Assembly: GCA_905182105.1 (NCBI GenBank)
Contig: CAJJAR010000008.1
Location: forward strand, 25,220-89,219
Source of the DNA: an uncultured Paracoccaceae bacterium
GTDB taxonomy: Bacteria; Pseudomonadota; Alphaproteobacteria; Rhodobacterales; Rhodobacteraceae
Direction: 5' to 3'
Length of the DNA: 64,000 nt
Shown here: in pieces, positions 47,194 through 55,557 of the stretch
How the letters are laid out: each line of letters begins with the position of its first letter
Position numbering within the stretch: position 1 is the first letter of the stretch
Translations under genes and position numbers: made by a program
The notes under the pieces: generated by a model
Told to the model about the DNA's origin: nothing
Seen by the model: only the letters and a program-made list of their open reading frames with translations
Database searches by the model: none

Positions 47194-47958
47194 TCACCGC
47201 AGTACGTTGCCACCATCGACACCGATGGTTTGTGCGGTCAAATAGGAAGATTGCTCGCTTGCAAGGAAAACTGCAGCACGTGCAACATCGTCAGGTGAAC
47301 CCATATAACCAAGTGGTACAGCCTCACCGACCTCACGTTTTTTTTGGCCAATTTCTTTGTCCTCAAACTTCGCAAAGAGCGCGTCAACAGTTGCCCACAT
47401 TGGCGTATCGATCACACCAGGGCTAATTGCATTCACACGAATCTTATGAGGTGCCAAAGCAAGAGCTGTGGATTGAGTGTAGCTAATGACTGCAGCTTTT
47501 GTTGCACAGTAGTGCGCCACCAAAGCTTCACCACGATGTCCCGCCTGTGACGCCAAATTAATGATAGAACCTAGCTGTTTTTGCTCAACCATAGACTTAG
47601 CGCAGGCTTGCATGATTGCGTAAAATGCACGGACGTTAACGCCAAACAATTTGTCCTGTTGGACCAAATCTCCTGCATCCAACACACTACCCATCGCGAA
47701 AAGCGCGGCGTTGTTAAAGAGCACGTCCGGCTTGATCTCAGCAATCCAATCGCAGCATGCGCTGAGATCGCCGTCGCTCAAAAGATCAAACCGTTTGTAG
47801 ATTGCAGAGCCATCGAAAGCGTCGGCAATATCCGTTGCGTAGACTGTAGCACCTAGTGCAGAAAAGTGTGCGACTGCACTGGCGCCGATGCCACCAGATG
47901 CACCAGTGACCAGACAAACTTTGCCTGTCAGATCTGTTGGTGCAGCGTTAAAGGTCAC
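47194..47958 (-). CDS. smoS: Sorbitol dehydrogenase, SDR family (SmoS/PolS-like)
   Basis: 254-residue SDR. Rossmann motif VTGASGGIGAS, NNAALF, the active-site Ser/Tyr/Lys in NLASQAGHRGEALVAHYCATK, and an ending GVDGGN. The stretches NNAALF, SQAGxRGEALVxxYCATKAAVIS and KKRxVGxAVPxGxMG closely match, from memory, the R. sphaeroides sorbitol dehydrogenase that oxidises sorbitol to fructose and galactitol to tagatose. It starts with GTG at 47958 (GTGA overlap with the permease, GGAGCGG upstream), not at the earlier in-frame codon. Good fit to operon context. Confidence 0.88.
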   Translation of the reverse strand: MTFNAAPTDLTGKVCLVTGASGGIGASAVAHFSALGATVYATDIADAFDGSAIYKRFDLLSDGDLSACCDWIAEIKPDVLFNNAALFAMGSVLDAGDLVQQDKLFGVNVRAFYAIMQACAKSMVEQKQLGSIINLASQAGHRGEALVAHYCATKAAVISYTQSTALALAPHKIRVNAISPGVIDTPMWATVDALFAKFEDKEIGQKKREVGEAVPLGYMGSPDDVARAAVFLASEQSSYLTAQTIGVDGGNVLR

Positions 47959-48791
47959 TTGACCGCTCCGAATGTGAGGCCAGCAACAAGTTGCTTCTGA
48001 CAGAACCAACCAAGGATAACGATAGGTGCAACAGCAGCTGTTGATACGGCCGCCAAACGACCAAAGAATAGACCTTCTGGTGCACGGTTACCTTCAATCA
48101 ACGTAGACAATGTTGCAGCGTCGATGGTTGTTAAACGAACTGTCCAATAAGCTTCATTCCAGCAGAAGATGAACGTCAGCAACGCAGTAGACGCGATACC
48201 ACCCCAAGCAAGTGGGATAAGAATGTCTTTGATTTCACCCCATGTGCTGACGCCGTCCATTTTGCCTGCTTCGATGATCTCTTTGGGGATCTCCTTGAAG
48301 TAGGTAAACAACATCCAGACCACGATTGGCAAATTAATCAGGCACAGCACCAAGATTACCAAAAAGTGCGTGTCATAGATACCAAGCATGTTTTTCGTCA
48401 GGAATGTCATCGGATACAGAACAGCAGCGGCCGGCAACATCTTTGTAGAGAGCATCCACATCAAGATATCTTTGGTATGGCGGCTTGGATTGAATGCCAT
48501 AGCGTAAGCCGCTGGAACACCAACCACTAAAGCGAACAAAGTAGCGAAGCTAGAAGTGATGACTGAATTTGTCGCAAAGCGCCAATAATCATAATTCTGC
48601 GTCATATTGGTGTAATTTTCGAGCGTGGGTGTGAAGAAGAACAAGAATTCTGGCTTCACTGCGTCAGCGTCCGTTTTAAAGCTGGTGAATACCAACCAAA
48701 AAATTGGAAAGAAGAAAACCAATGCTATGATCCAAGCCAGTGCAGGCCAAAGGGCATTGCCAAGTTTTGAGCTTTGAGAAACTGTTGCCAT
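47955..48791 (-). CDS. smoG: Polyol ABC transporter permease (SmoG-like)
   Basis: 278 residues, six membrane helices, MalG-type binding-protein-dependent permease. The EAA loop reads EAGKMDGVSTWGEIKDILIPLAWGG near residue 180, which docks on the ATPase. The N-terminus shows ALWPALAWIIALVFFFPIFWLVFTSFK. It follows the second permease by 11 bases, and its stop overlaps the SDR start. Imports the polyol delivered by the binding protein. Confidence 0.92.
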   Translation of the reverse strand: MATVSQSSKLGNALWPALAWIIALVFFFPIFWLVFTSFKTDADAVKPEFLFFFTPTLENYTNMTQNYDYWRFATNSVITSSFATLFALVVGVPAAYAMAFNPSRHTKDILMWMLSTKMLPAAAVLYPMTFLTKNMLGIYDTHFLVILVLCLINLPIVVWMLFTYFKEIPKEIIEAGKMDGVSTWGEIKDILIPLAWGGIASTALLTFIFCWNEAYWTVRLTTIDAATLSTLIEGNRAPEGLFFGRLAAVSTAAVAPIVILGWFCQKQLVAGLTFGAVK

Positions 48792-48802
48792 TGTCTTGTT
48801 CC

Positions 48803-49741
48803 TTAATCCATCAAACTCTTGCCAACCATACGCAACAAGAAGATTGCGACGATATTGGCAAGGATAACTGCGAAGATACCTGTGGCACTCGCTGCGCCAA
48901 TATTGTTGTTGGTAAATTCACCGATCAAATAGGGCAGGTTTTTGTTACCACTGCCGCGACTTACTATTTCAATCTCAGCGTACAGAGACAAGTGAAAGAT
49001 TGATTGGATCATCACAACAATCGCAATTGGACGCGCCAAATGTGGCACCGTAAGATTGATGAACTGCGACCAAGGGGACGCACCATCAAGTGTCGCTGCT
49101 TCTTTTTGAGACTCATCTTCGGACTGTAAAGATGTCATGAAGATTAAAACTGCGAATGGCGTCCATTGCCATGCGACCATCATGATTACTGCGTAGGCTG
49201 ATGTCTGCGTCGCTCGAAACGATATAGGTTCGAACGTCGGCCAGAGGTTGAAAAAGGCACCAAGCACAGGAAAATCACGTAGGCCGTCGATCATATCGTT
49301 GATACTACCAACGGCTATCCCCTGAAGACCCAACACTGGATCCAAGATCATGTTAATCCAAAGTACTGCGTTTACGGCAGGCATCACAAAGAATGGGGAA
49401 ATCAAGAGAACCCGTACAATGCCGCGACCCGGGAAGGACTTGTTGATCAGGACAGCGATGCCAAGTCCAAGAACAACTGTGAGCACAAGAATACTGGCAA
49501 CAATGAAGACAGAGTTCTGGATAGCGAACCAAAAATCTTTGGCATCCAGAACGTATTTATAGTTCCCGAAGCCGCGCCAGTTGCTGAGGGAAGGAGACAT
49601 CCACTCAGGGCGTATTGAGCTATTCAGAACATAGCGTATGAAAGAAAAGTACAGCGTCATGCTGAGGGGAACGAGCATCCAGATGAGCAACAAGATAACT
49701 GCTGGAGTCTGGAGTATGCGGGGGAGCGTTCTATTGGACAT
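48803..49741 (-). CDS. smoF: Polyol ABC transporter permease (SmoF-like)
   Basis: 312 residues, six to seven helices, MalF-type partner of the next gene. The EAA loop is EAATLDGASPWSQFINLTVPHLARP. N-terminal segment PAVILLLIWMLVPLSMTLYFSFIRY is the first helix and the insertion ISPFFVMPAVNAVLWINMIL another. Separated from the binding-protein gene by 174 bp that contain a strong hairpin, so its transcript level is probably lower than that of the binding protein. Confidence 0.92.
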   Translation of the reverse strand: MSNRTLPRILQTPAVILLLIWMLVPLSMTLYFSFIRYVLNSSIRPEWMSPSLSNWRGFGNYKYVLDAKDFWFAIQNSVFIVASILVLTVVLGLGIAVLINKSFPGRGIVRVLLISPFFVMPAVNAVLWINMILDPVLGLQGIAVGSINDMIDGLRDFPVLGAFFNLWPTFEPISFRATQTSAYAVIMMVAWQWTPFAVLIFMTSLQSEDESQKEAATLDGASPWSQFINLTVPHLARPIAIVVMIQSIFHLSLYAEIEIVSRGSGNKNLPYLIGEFTNNNIGAASATGIFAVILANIVAIFLLRMVGKSLMD

Positions 49742-49866
49742 GGCTCAAGTAACCCTTGCGAAGCGGTGGTTTCATTAAGTACGAATATTGGCGGATGCTC
49801 GTCTGTGGAGGCGATAGTTTTTATAAGTATCCGTCAGCCCAGAGGAACGAAAATTTTATTAAAAGA

Positions 49867-49896
49867 TAGGGCCCGATGGTTTCCCACCGAGCCCTA
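49867..49896 (-). terminator. Hairpin between binding-protein and permease genes
   Basis: TAGGGC (49867-49872) pairs with GCCCTA (49891-49896), extended by CGG/CC-type pairs, followed on the minus strand by TCTTTTAATAAAATTTT. It is placed 20 bases past the stop of the binding-protein gene. Such stems usually stabilise the upstream message and let only part of transcription pass to the permeases. Confidence 0.7.
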
Positions 49897-49915
49897 CTTT
49901 ATTTAGCTAGATAGC

Positions 49916-51208
49916 TTAGTAGTAGCCCGCTTCAGACATGATTGCGTCTGCTGCTGCTTGTGACGCAGCCAAAGCTTCGTCTACAGATTTCGCACCGGAC
50001 AATGCCGCTGCGATTTCTTGTGCTACTGCTGAACCAACTTCTGGGAACTCAGGAATAGCTGCGAATTGAACACCTACGTATGGCTTGATGTCTGTAGCTG
50101 CTGGAGCTGCAGATTCAATCGCTGCCATCTCAGCTGCTGCGAATTTCGCAACTGCTTGGAACTCAGGGATCGCATATGTTGACGCACGTGTACCTGTTGG
50201 AACAGAACCCCAACCGAAGTCTGGGTGGTTACCTACAGCTTGGATGTACGCTTTAGATGTTGCCCACTCGATGAAGTCGTGTGCAGCTTCTGAGTTTGGT
50301 GAACCAGTTGGAACAGCCATTGCCCATGCCCACAACCAGTTCGCGCCCACTGGGTTACCAGCGTTTGGTGACTGTGCGTAAGCAACGTTGTCGTTTTCTA
50401 GGAATGATGCAGCGATAGTCGCATCGATCCACATGCCGCACTTGTCTTCGTTATACAAAGCCAAGATCTCGTTGAAGGAGTTGCCTTCTGAGCCTGGAGG
50501 GCCGTAGTTGCCCAATAGATCAACATAGAAGTTGATTGCAGCTTTCCACTCGTCTGACTCAAGAGCTGGACGCATGTCAGCGTCGAACCAAGCGCCACCG
50601 AATGAGTTAACAACAGTTGTTACGAACGCCATGTTGTCGCCCCAACCTGGCTTACCGCGCAAACATGCACCGTAAACGCCGTTGTCTGGGTCGTGCATTG
50701 CAGCAGCTGCTGCTTTTACGTTGTCCCATGAGTCGTTGTCAGCGATTGTTACGCCAGCAGCTTCAGTTAGGTCCTTGCGGTACATAACCATTGAAGACTC
50801 ACCATAGAATGGTGCTGCATAAAGCGTACCTTCGTGTGACAAACCATTGCGCATTGCTGGTAGCATGTCGTCAACGTCGTACTCTGCGCCGAACTCAAGT
50901 GGCTCGATCCAGCCTGCAGCGCCCCAGATTGGTGCTTCCTGCATGCCGATGTTGATGATGTCGTACTGTCCACCACCGGTTGCGGTGTCAGATGTTACTT
51001 GCTCACGAAGAACGCCTTCTTCTAGAGATACCCAGTTAAGAGTAACGCCAGTGTCAGCAGTGTAAGCTTCAGCAACTTTTTGCATGTTGATCATGTGACC
51101 GTTGTTCACGATCGCGATTGTCAACTCAGTGTGACCGTCAGCTGCTGCAACAGAAGCACTTGCGATGCCCATTGCCAGGCCAAGGGCCGTATTACGTAAA
51201 GATGTCAT
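49916..51208 (-). CDS. smoE: Polyol-binding periplasmic protein (SmoE-like)
   Basis: 430 residues after choosing ATG 51208, which has GGGAGGA 5 bases upstream and opens a Sec signal peptide (TSLRNTALGLAMGIASASVAAA). The extension to 51283 lies before the ribosome-binding site. Mature part is a family-1 solute-binding fold: ELTIAIVNNGHM, VTLNWVSLEEGVLREQVTSD, GQYDIINIGMQEAP, and an Ala-rich C-terminus. First gene of the polyol operon. Ligand by context is mannitol, sorbitol or a related hexitol. Confidence 0.93.
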   Translation of the reverse strand: MTSLRNTALGLAMGIASASVAAADGHTELTIAIVNNGHMINMQKVAEAYTADTGVTLNWVSLEEGVLREQVTSDTATGGGQYDIINIGMQEAPIWGAAGWIEPLEFGAEYDVDDMLPAMRNGLSHEGTLYAAPFYGESSMVMYRKDLTEAAGVTIADNDSWDNVKAAAAAMHDPDNGVYGACLRGKPGWGDNMAFVTTVVNSFGGAWFDADMRPALESDEWKAAINFYVDLLGNYGPPGSEGNSFNEILALYNEDKCGMWIDATIAASFLENDNVAYAQSPNAGNPVGANWLWAWAMAVPTGSPNSEAAHDFIEWATSKAYIQAVGNHPDFGWGSVPTGTRASTYAIPEFQAVAKFAAAEMAAIESAAPAATDIKPYVGVQFAAIPEFPEVGSAVAQEIAAALSGAKSVDEALAASQAAADAIMSEAGYY

Positions 51209-51610
51209 GTTAGTCCTCCCAAAAAAGATTACAGATTTGTCTTTCTGTGCACCCAAATTGCGTGATTCTTTCTGTCCGCGCAAATACTATAGGGGCAAAA
51301 ACACATACGTTTCCATCATATTCGAGAGATGTTTTCACTATTAGCAGTTGGAAAACAAAGTTGGAGCGCTTAACTTGTACACGTGACGCAGGGGAAAATG
51401 ATGCCTAATTCGCATACATTGCAGACATGGATAGCTGTCGCAAAACAAAGCACCAAAACTGGTAGATTGTTGGAATCTAAAGGGAGATTTTATACTATTG
51501 AAGCCCAACGGCTAGGATCTCAACCTGATTGCTTAGACGGCGATCAATACGCCGCTAAAAATTCCACCTCATCGCCTAAGATCCAAGCAATGAGGTGCCT
51601 TTGCGTACGA
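51209..51610. other. Upstream region of the polyol operon and end of talB
   Basis: 402 bp. It holds the talB terminator (51565-51597) and, nearer the operon, a TATAGT-like -10 region (minus strand, about 51,287-51,292). Two direct AGTTGGA copies lie at 51346-51352 and 51359-51365, 13 bp apart, possible half-sites for the AraC-type regulator. No ORF looks genuine. Confidence 0.4.
51565..51597 (-). terminator. Rho-independent terminator of talB
   Basis: CACCTCAT (51565-51572) pairs with ATGAGGTG (51590-51597), followed on the minus strand by GAATTTTTAG, 14 bases past the talB stop. Good stem and T-run. Confidence 0.75.
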
Positions 51611-52552
51611 TTATACGTTTTTGACCAAAGCAATCAGTTTTTGATGATCCTGATCAAAAGACCGAATCCCACTCGCCATCAACTCAGTAGCCATCGGATC
51701 AGCGTTTATTTGATACCTGAAGTCAGCTTCTGAAAGAGCCGGTGTTACTGCTGAGTGTTCAGATACCGGCGAAAGTACACGCGTCAGCTCACCAGTTTCA
51801 TTTTCCAGCTCATCCAACAAAGCAGGCGCAATAGTTAGGTTGTCACAACCAGCAAGTGCCTTGATCTGCTCAATGTTGCGGAAGGATGCACCCATCACGA
51901 TGGTATCAATACCTTCAGCTTTAAAACCGCGATAAATCTCGCGTACTGATTTCACACCTGGATCTTCATCGGCAGGATAGCTTTCGCAGCCTTCTGCCTT
52001 TTTATACCAGTCAGTAATACGCCCAACAAACGGAGATATCAGAAAAGCATCAGCCTGTGCAGAACCCAGCGCTTGAGCCATTGAAAAAACCAACGTCAAA
52101 TTACAATCGATCCCTTCTTTCTGGAGAACCTCAGCGGCACGAATACCTTCCCAAGTTGCAGCAAGCTTAATAAGGATACGTGATTTATCGACACCACGCG
52201 TAGCGTAGTCAGCAATGATCTCACGGCCACGTGCAATCGAGGCTGTCGTATCAAAGGACAAACATGCATCCACTTCGGTTGAAACACGTCCTGGCACAAG
52301 TTTGGCTAATGTCACACCAAAAGCTACGGTCAATGTTGCACAAATTTCCTCAGCAGACAGGCCTTTAGCGCGGCCTGTAGCAACCTCCGCATTAATAACA
52401 TCCAAAGACGCTGGGTCTTGTGCCGCCTTCAGGATCAATGAAGGGTTGGTGGTGCAATCGACAGGAGCATAACGCTTGACCGCGTCAACGTCCCCAGTGT
52501 CTGCGACCACGGTGGTCATTTGGCGGAGTTGATCAAGTGTGTTGGCGGTCAT
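51611..52552 (-). CDS. tal: Transaldolase
   Basis: Transfers a dihydroxyacetone unit from sedoheptulose-7-phosphate to glyceraldehyde-3-phosphate in the pentose-phosphate pathway. 313 residues of the classical TalB type: TNPSLILKAAQ at the N-terminus, STEVDACLSFDTTASI, and the Schiff-base Lys in RILIKLAATWEGIRAAE (near 135). It is upstream of the polyol operon but closed by its own terminator, so it is a neighbour rather than a member; hexose and polyol use would both feed this step. Confidence 0.95.
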   Translation of the reverse strand: MTANTLDQLRQMTTVVADTGDVDAVKRYAPVDCTTNPSLILKAAQDPASLDVINAEVATGRAKGLSAEEICATLTVAFGVTLAKLVPGRVSTEVDACLSFDTTASIARGREIIADYATRGVDKSRILIKLAATWEGIRAAEVLQKEGIDCNLTLVFSMAQALGSAQADAFLISPFVGRITDWYKKAEGCESYPADEDPGVKSVREIYRGFKAEGIDTIVMGASFRNIEQIKALAGCDNLTIAPALLDELENETGELTRVLSPVSEHSAVTPALSEADFRYQINADPMATELMASGIRSFDQDHQKLIALVKNV

Positions 52553-52926
52553 TTTAGAGTCCTGTCAATTTACTGAGAAGAGTATACTGCTGCAAGTTTC
52601 GAACCGAGACTACTGCAGCGTCTTATTGTTAGTTTCGAGGATATCAGGCGGGTTGTCCAGACCACCGCTAAGGAACTCTGGTAGCGCCTGCCCCGGCTAG
52701 CGTTAGGTACAGTTCCCTAAAATGAAATGAAGACTTGCACCAATCAACCAGTGGACGTTTCGAATTTGTGTTGATCGAAGGAGTAAGACCGAGCCACTTT
52801 CTGCGCCTTCAGAGCAGAAAGTGTTGTATTGGCCATCTTTGATACGCATTAACTTTTACGTAGTAGCCCACATCAAGGTTAACCTTCACAGCGCATTCAA
52901 CTACTTAATGGGTCCACCCTGTGAAA
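52553..52926. other. Intergenic gap with an inverted repeat
   Basis: 374 bp between talB and the glutamine-synthetase-like gene. No ORF with coding character. The clear feature is a perfect inverted repeat CACTTTCTGC (52795-52804) / GCAGAAAGTG (52814-52823). It has no T-run on either side and may be a weak terminator or protein site. The talB promoter must be near its left end. Confidence 0.5.
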
Positions 52927-54216
52927 TTACATGTAGTAAATGTAGAAATCTCTTAGCGCTTCAGGTGTGAGCCCCTCGGTCTTTTCAACTTCTGCAATCT
53001 TCATGAAAACGTGATTTTCCACAAGTCCTGCACCAACTGCATTGGACAATGCAACGTCAGCTGACAGGTCTGCGATTGCAGATTTTAGATCAGCGCCGAC
53101 ACCGACCGTTGCGTCTGTATCGACGAATCCATCGCCTGTTTCTATCGGTTGCAAATCATAACTATTTTCAACGCCAAGAAGTGCGGCGTGCAATACTGCA
53201 GCCACAGCGGTGTAGGGGTTGGCCGATGCATCCGCCATCCTGTGTTCGAGGCGTGCTTTGGCACCACCTTCTGTGCTGACGCGTGTCGTTACGTTGCGGT
53301 GATCGCCACCCCAGTTTTGCCAGTGACCTGATAGTGAACCTGGCTGCAAACGGTCATAGGAATTGGTTGTTGGTGCTATAAGACCAGCGAGGCCTTTATG
53401 GTGATGCAGCAAACCAGATAGGCATCCGCGTGCCAGATCATTCAAATGTTCTGGTCCACCTTTGCCGCCTGCAGAGAGAGCATTCTCGCCGTTATTATCC
53501 ATAAAGGAGAAGTTGATGTGCATCCCGTTGCCGCCCGCTTCGGCAATCGGCTTGGGCATAAAGGTCAGGATCACGCCCTCTGCCAAGGCCACTTCGCGTG
53601 CCATTTGGCGGAAGAGAATAATATCGTCCACAGCCTTAAGTGCATTATCAAACGTCAGTGTGTATTCAAACTGCGGGCTGTCATATTCGGCGGTGATCAT
53701 ATCAAGGTTGAAACCAACCGTTTCTGCCACGTCCCAGATCGCATCGTTAAAACCACGAGGGTCAGTAAACGGGCCAGTTCCATAAACGACACCACCAAGA
53801 CTGTCGTATGGCACAAGCTTGCCGTCAGCGTCGTGAATGAATGCAAAGGCCTCAAGTTCTATCCCGACTTTGGGCGCCAGCCCCTTAGCCTCCCAAGCGG
53901 CGACCGCACGCTTCAACGCGCCGCGCGGGCACATTGGCAGGGGTACGCCATCGGTGTCGTAAAGATCGCCGAGCACGATTTGAGTGCCGCTTTCCCAACA
54001 TTCTCGGATTTCGCTTTCAAGCCACCGCAGCTCCATATCAGGGAGGCCTTCCATCATCATGGCGCCCGGCGCTGGCAGCAGATCTTTGTCGTAATGGACG
54101 CCAAATGTAGACCTACAAAACCGCGTTTCGTTGTCGCTGATTTTGGAATGTGGAAGGTACTTTCCACGCATGATGCTAAGGTGATCGCAAAAAACCGCGC
54201 GCAATCTGTCTTTCAT
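52927..54216 (-). CDS. Glutamine-synthetase-like gamma-glutamyl-amine ligase
   Basis: 429 residues of the GS superfamily. Catalytic-domain motifs are intact: VGIELEAFAF (E-x-E metal ligands), AEYDSPQFEY, GNGMHINFSF, NSYDRLQPGSL and WGGDHRNVTTRV, then EHRMADASANPYTAVAA. The N-terminal beta-grasp part is short, as in PuuA-, IpuC- and AtdA1-type ligases that gamma-glutamylate amines, and unlike ammonia-assimilating GlnA. It follows the P450 gene by 12 bases and is in the same unit; a class I amidotransferase is divergent. This set suggests attaching glutamate to an amine. AGGAGAAG precedes the ATG. Substrate is inferred, not seen. Confidence 0.85.
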   Translation of the reverse strand: MKDRLRAVFCDHLSIMRGKYLPHSKISDNETRFCRSTFGVHYDKDLLPAPGAMMMEGLPDMELRWLESEIRECWESGTQIVLGDLYDTDGVPLPMCPRGALKRAVAAWEAKGLAPKVGIELEAFAFIHDADGKLVPYDSLGGVVYGTGPFTDPRGFNDAIWDVAETVGFNLDMITAEYDSPQFEYTLTFDNALKAVDDIILFRQMAREVALAEGVILTFMPKPIAEAGGNGMHINFSFMDNNGENALSAGGKGGPEHLNDLARGCLSGLLHHHKGLAGLIAPTTNSYDRLQPGSLSGHWQNWGGDHRNVTTRVSTEGGAKARLEHRMADASANPYTAVAAVLHAALLGVENSYDLQPIETGDGFVDTDATVGVGADLKSAIADLSADVALSNAVGAGLVENHVFMKIAEVEKTEGLTPEALRDFYIYYM

Positions 54217-54228
54217 GTTCTTCTCCTT

Positions 54229-55488
54229 CTAGGCACGTGTGATGCGCACCGGCAGTGATTTCAGTCCATTAACAAAATTTGATCTTAGAAAATGCTGAGG
54301 TCCATCGGCAGTGATACCCACGATCCTTTTGCTGAGCTCTTGAAACAGTACCGTGACCTCGAGCCGCGCTAGCCACATGCCGAGACAAAGGTGTGGTCCA
54401 CCTAATCCGAAGGCTAGATGTTTGTTCGGGTTGCGCATGAGATTAACACGGTTCGGTTCGTCAAAGTAATTTTCGTCGCGGTTGCCCGAGGCAAACCAAT
54501 ATAGAACCTTGTCGCCTTTGCGGATTGTCTTGCCGTGAAGGTCGTAATCTTGCGTGGCTGTGCGGCGGAAATAGGTGGCGGGGGTCGCCCACCGGATTAC
54601 CTCATCTGCCATTGTATCCCAGACGGTGCCGCCCTCTTTCATCTGCTCCAACAGTTCGGGCTGTTCGCACATCGCTTGGATACCCGCTGCAATGGAATAA
54701 CGCGTTGTATCATTGCCAGCGGCAACAAGCAGACAAAAGAAATTGCGGAACTCCGTTTCTGATATGACAGAGCCATCTTCACTGGGCTGCATAATCAGGT
54801 GCAGGATACCATCGGTGTCACCGCTGGCGTTTTTCTTATCCATCAAGTCCTTGGCATAAGTATACAATTCAGCCCCCGCAGGGGAATTGAACGGCATCAT
54901 CCTAAATTCATCCGTCGTCATCTGATCAAGTACGTGAATCGTAAAGTCGGGGTCCGTATTCGCAATCAGCGCGTCCCCCTTTTCGACCAGCCACGGCAGG
55001 TCCTCGTTGGGTGTTCCCAAAATGCGACCCAGCACCATCATCGGTAATTGTCGTGCAATCTTTTTAGTGGCGTCAAAGCTGTCGTCTCGCAAAGCCTCGT
55101 CTAGAATTCCAACGCACAGTTCGCGGATGATACCCTCAAACCCTGAGATCACATTCTTGGAAAACGCCCGCGCTAGCTTAATCCGCATCTGCATATGTTC
55201 GGGGGGATCAGTCTCTTGGAAGGTACGTCGCGCGAGGTATTCTTCATAGCTTTGATCCTCCATGCGAATGCCTTGAGCCGATGAAAACACCTCAGTGTTG
55301 CGGTTCATCATCAAGATGTCGGCGTAGCGTGTGACAGACCAAAACCCTTTGCCGCCCTCCCATTCTGTCCAGCACAATGGATCGTCACGGCGCATGCGCG
55401 CGAAAGTGTTAAGGGGCGTGCCACTTACAAATGTGTCATGTGATGTCAGATCGGAAAAACCGGCATCTATAGGTGTCCATATAGTCAT
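54229..55488 (-). CDS. Cytochrome P450
   Basis: 419-residue soluble bacterial-type P450. Landmarks are the I-helix oxygen-binding VAAGNDTTRYSIAAG, the K-helix E-x-x-R in ADEVIRWATPATYFRRTA, and the heme-Cys loop FGLGGPHLCLGMWLARLE. Monooxygenase acting on a small hydrophobic or aromatic molecule; needs a ferredoxin and reductase that are not in the window. First gene of the unit with the GS-like ligase; an HpaR-like palindrome lies 28 bases upstream. Possible roles are oxidation of the gamma-glutamylated amine or ring hydroxylation toward homoprotocatechuate. RBS AAGAGA about 6 bases before ATG. Confidence 0.93.
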   Translation of the reverse strand: MTIWTPIDAGFSDLTSHDTFVSGTPLNTFARMRRDDPLCWTEWEGGKGFWSVTRYADILMMNRNTEVFSSAQGIRMEDQSYEEYLARRTFQETDPPEHMQMRIKLARAFSKNVISGFEGIIRELCVGILDEALRDDSFDATKKIARQLPMMVLGRILGTPNEDLPWLVEKGDALIANTDPDFTIHVLDQMTTDEFRMMPFNSPAGAELYTYAKDLMDKKNASGDTDGILHLIMQPSEDGSVISETEFRNFFCLLVAAGNDTTRYSIAAGIQAMCEQPELLEQMKEGGTVWDTMADEVIRWATPATYFRRTATQDYDLHGKTIRKGDKVLYWFASGNRDENYFDEPNRVNLMRNPNKHLAFGLGGPHLCLGMWLARLEVTVLFQELSKRIVGITADGPQHFLRSNFVNGLKSLPVRITRA

Positions 55489-55515
55489 AAATTTATCTCT
55501 TGCGAATGCAACTTA

Positions 55516-55529
55516 CTTAGCATGATAAG
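55516..55529. promoter_or_regulatory. Candidate HpaR-type operator, copy 2 (P450/amidotransferase gap)
   Basis: CTTAGCATGATAAG, embedded in arms TTACTTA (55513-55519) and TAAGTAA (55526-55532), in the 69-bp gap between the divergent P450 and amidotransferase genes. It matches the palindrome at 63055-63068 in 12 of 14 positions. MarR-family regulators bind palindromes of this size, so HpaR is the natural candidate. Confidence 0.55.
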
Positions 55530-55557
55530 TAATTACTTTTGGAAAGGAAGTCACTAA

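Noticed and set aside
50085..51065. Plus-strand frames inside the binding-protein gene
   Set aside because: The alanine-rich minus-strand gene produces long antisense frames; no domain and no ribosome-binding site.
52927..54216. Ordinary ammonia-assimilating glutamine synthetase (glnA)
   Set aside because: The protein is shorter than GlnA type I, lacks its adenylylation-loop pattern, and sits with a P450 and amidotransferase rather than glnB.
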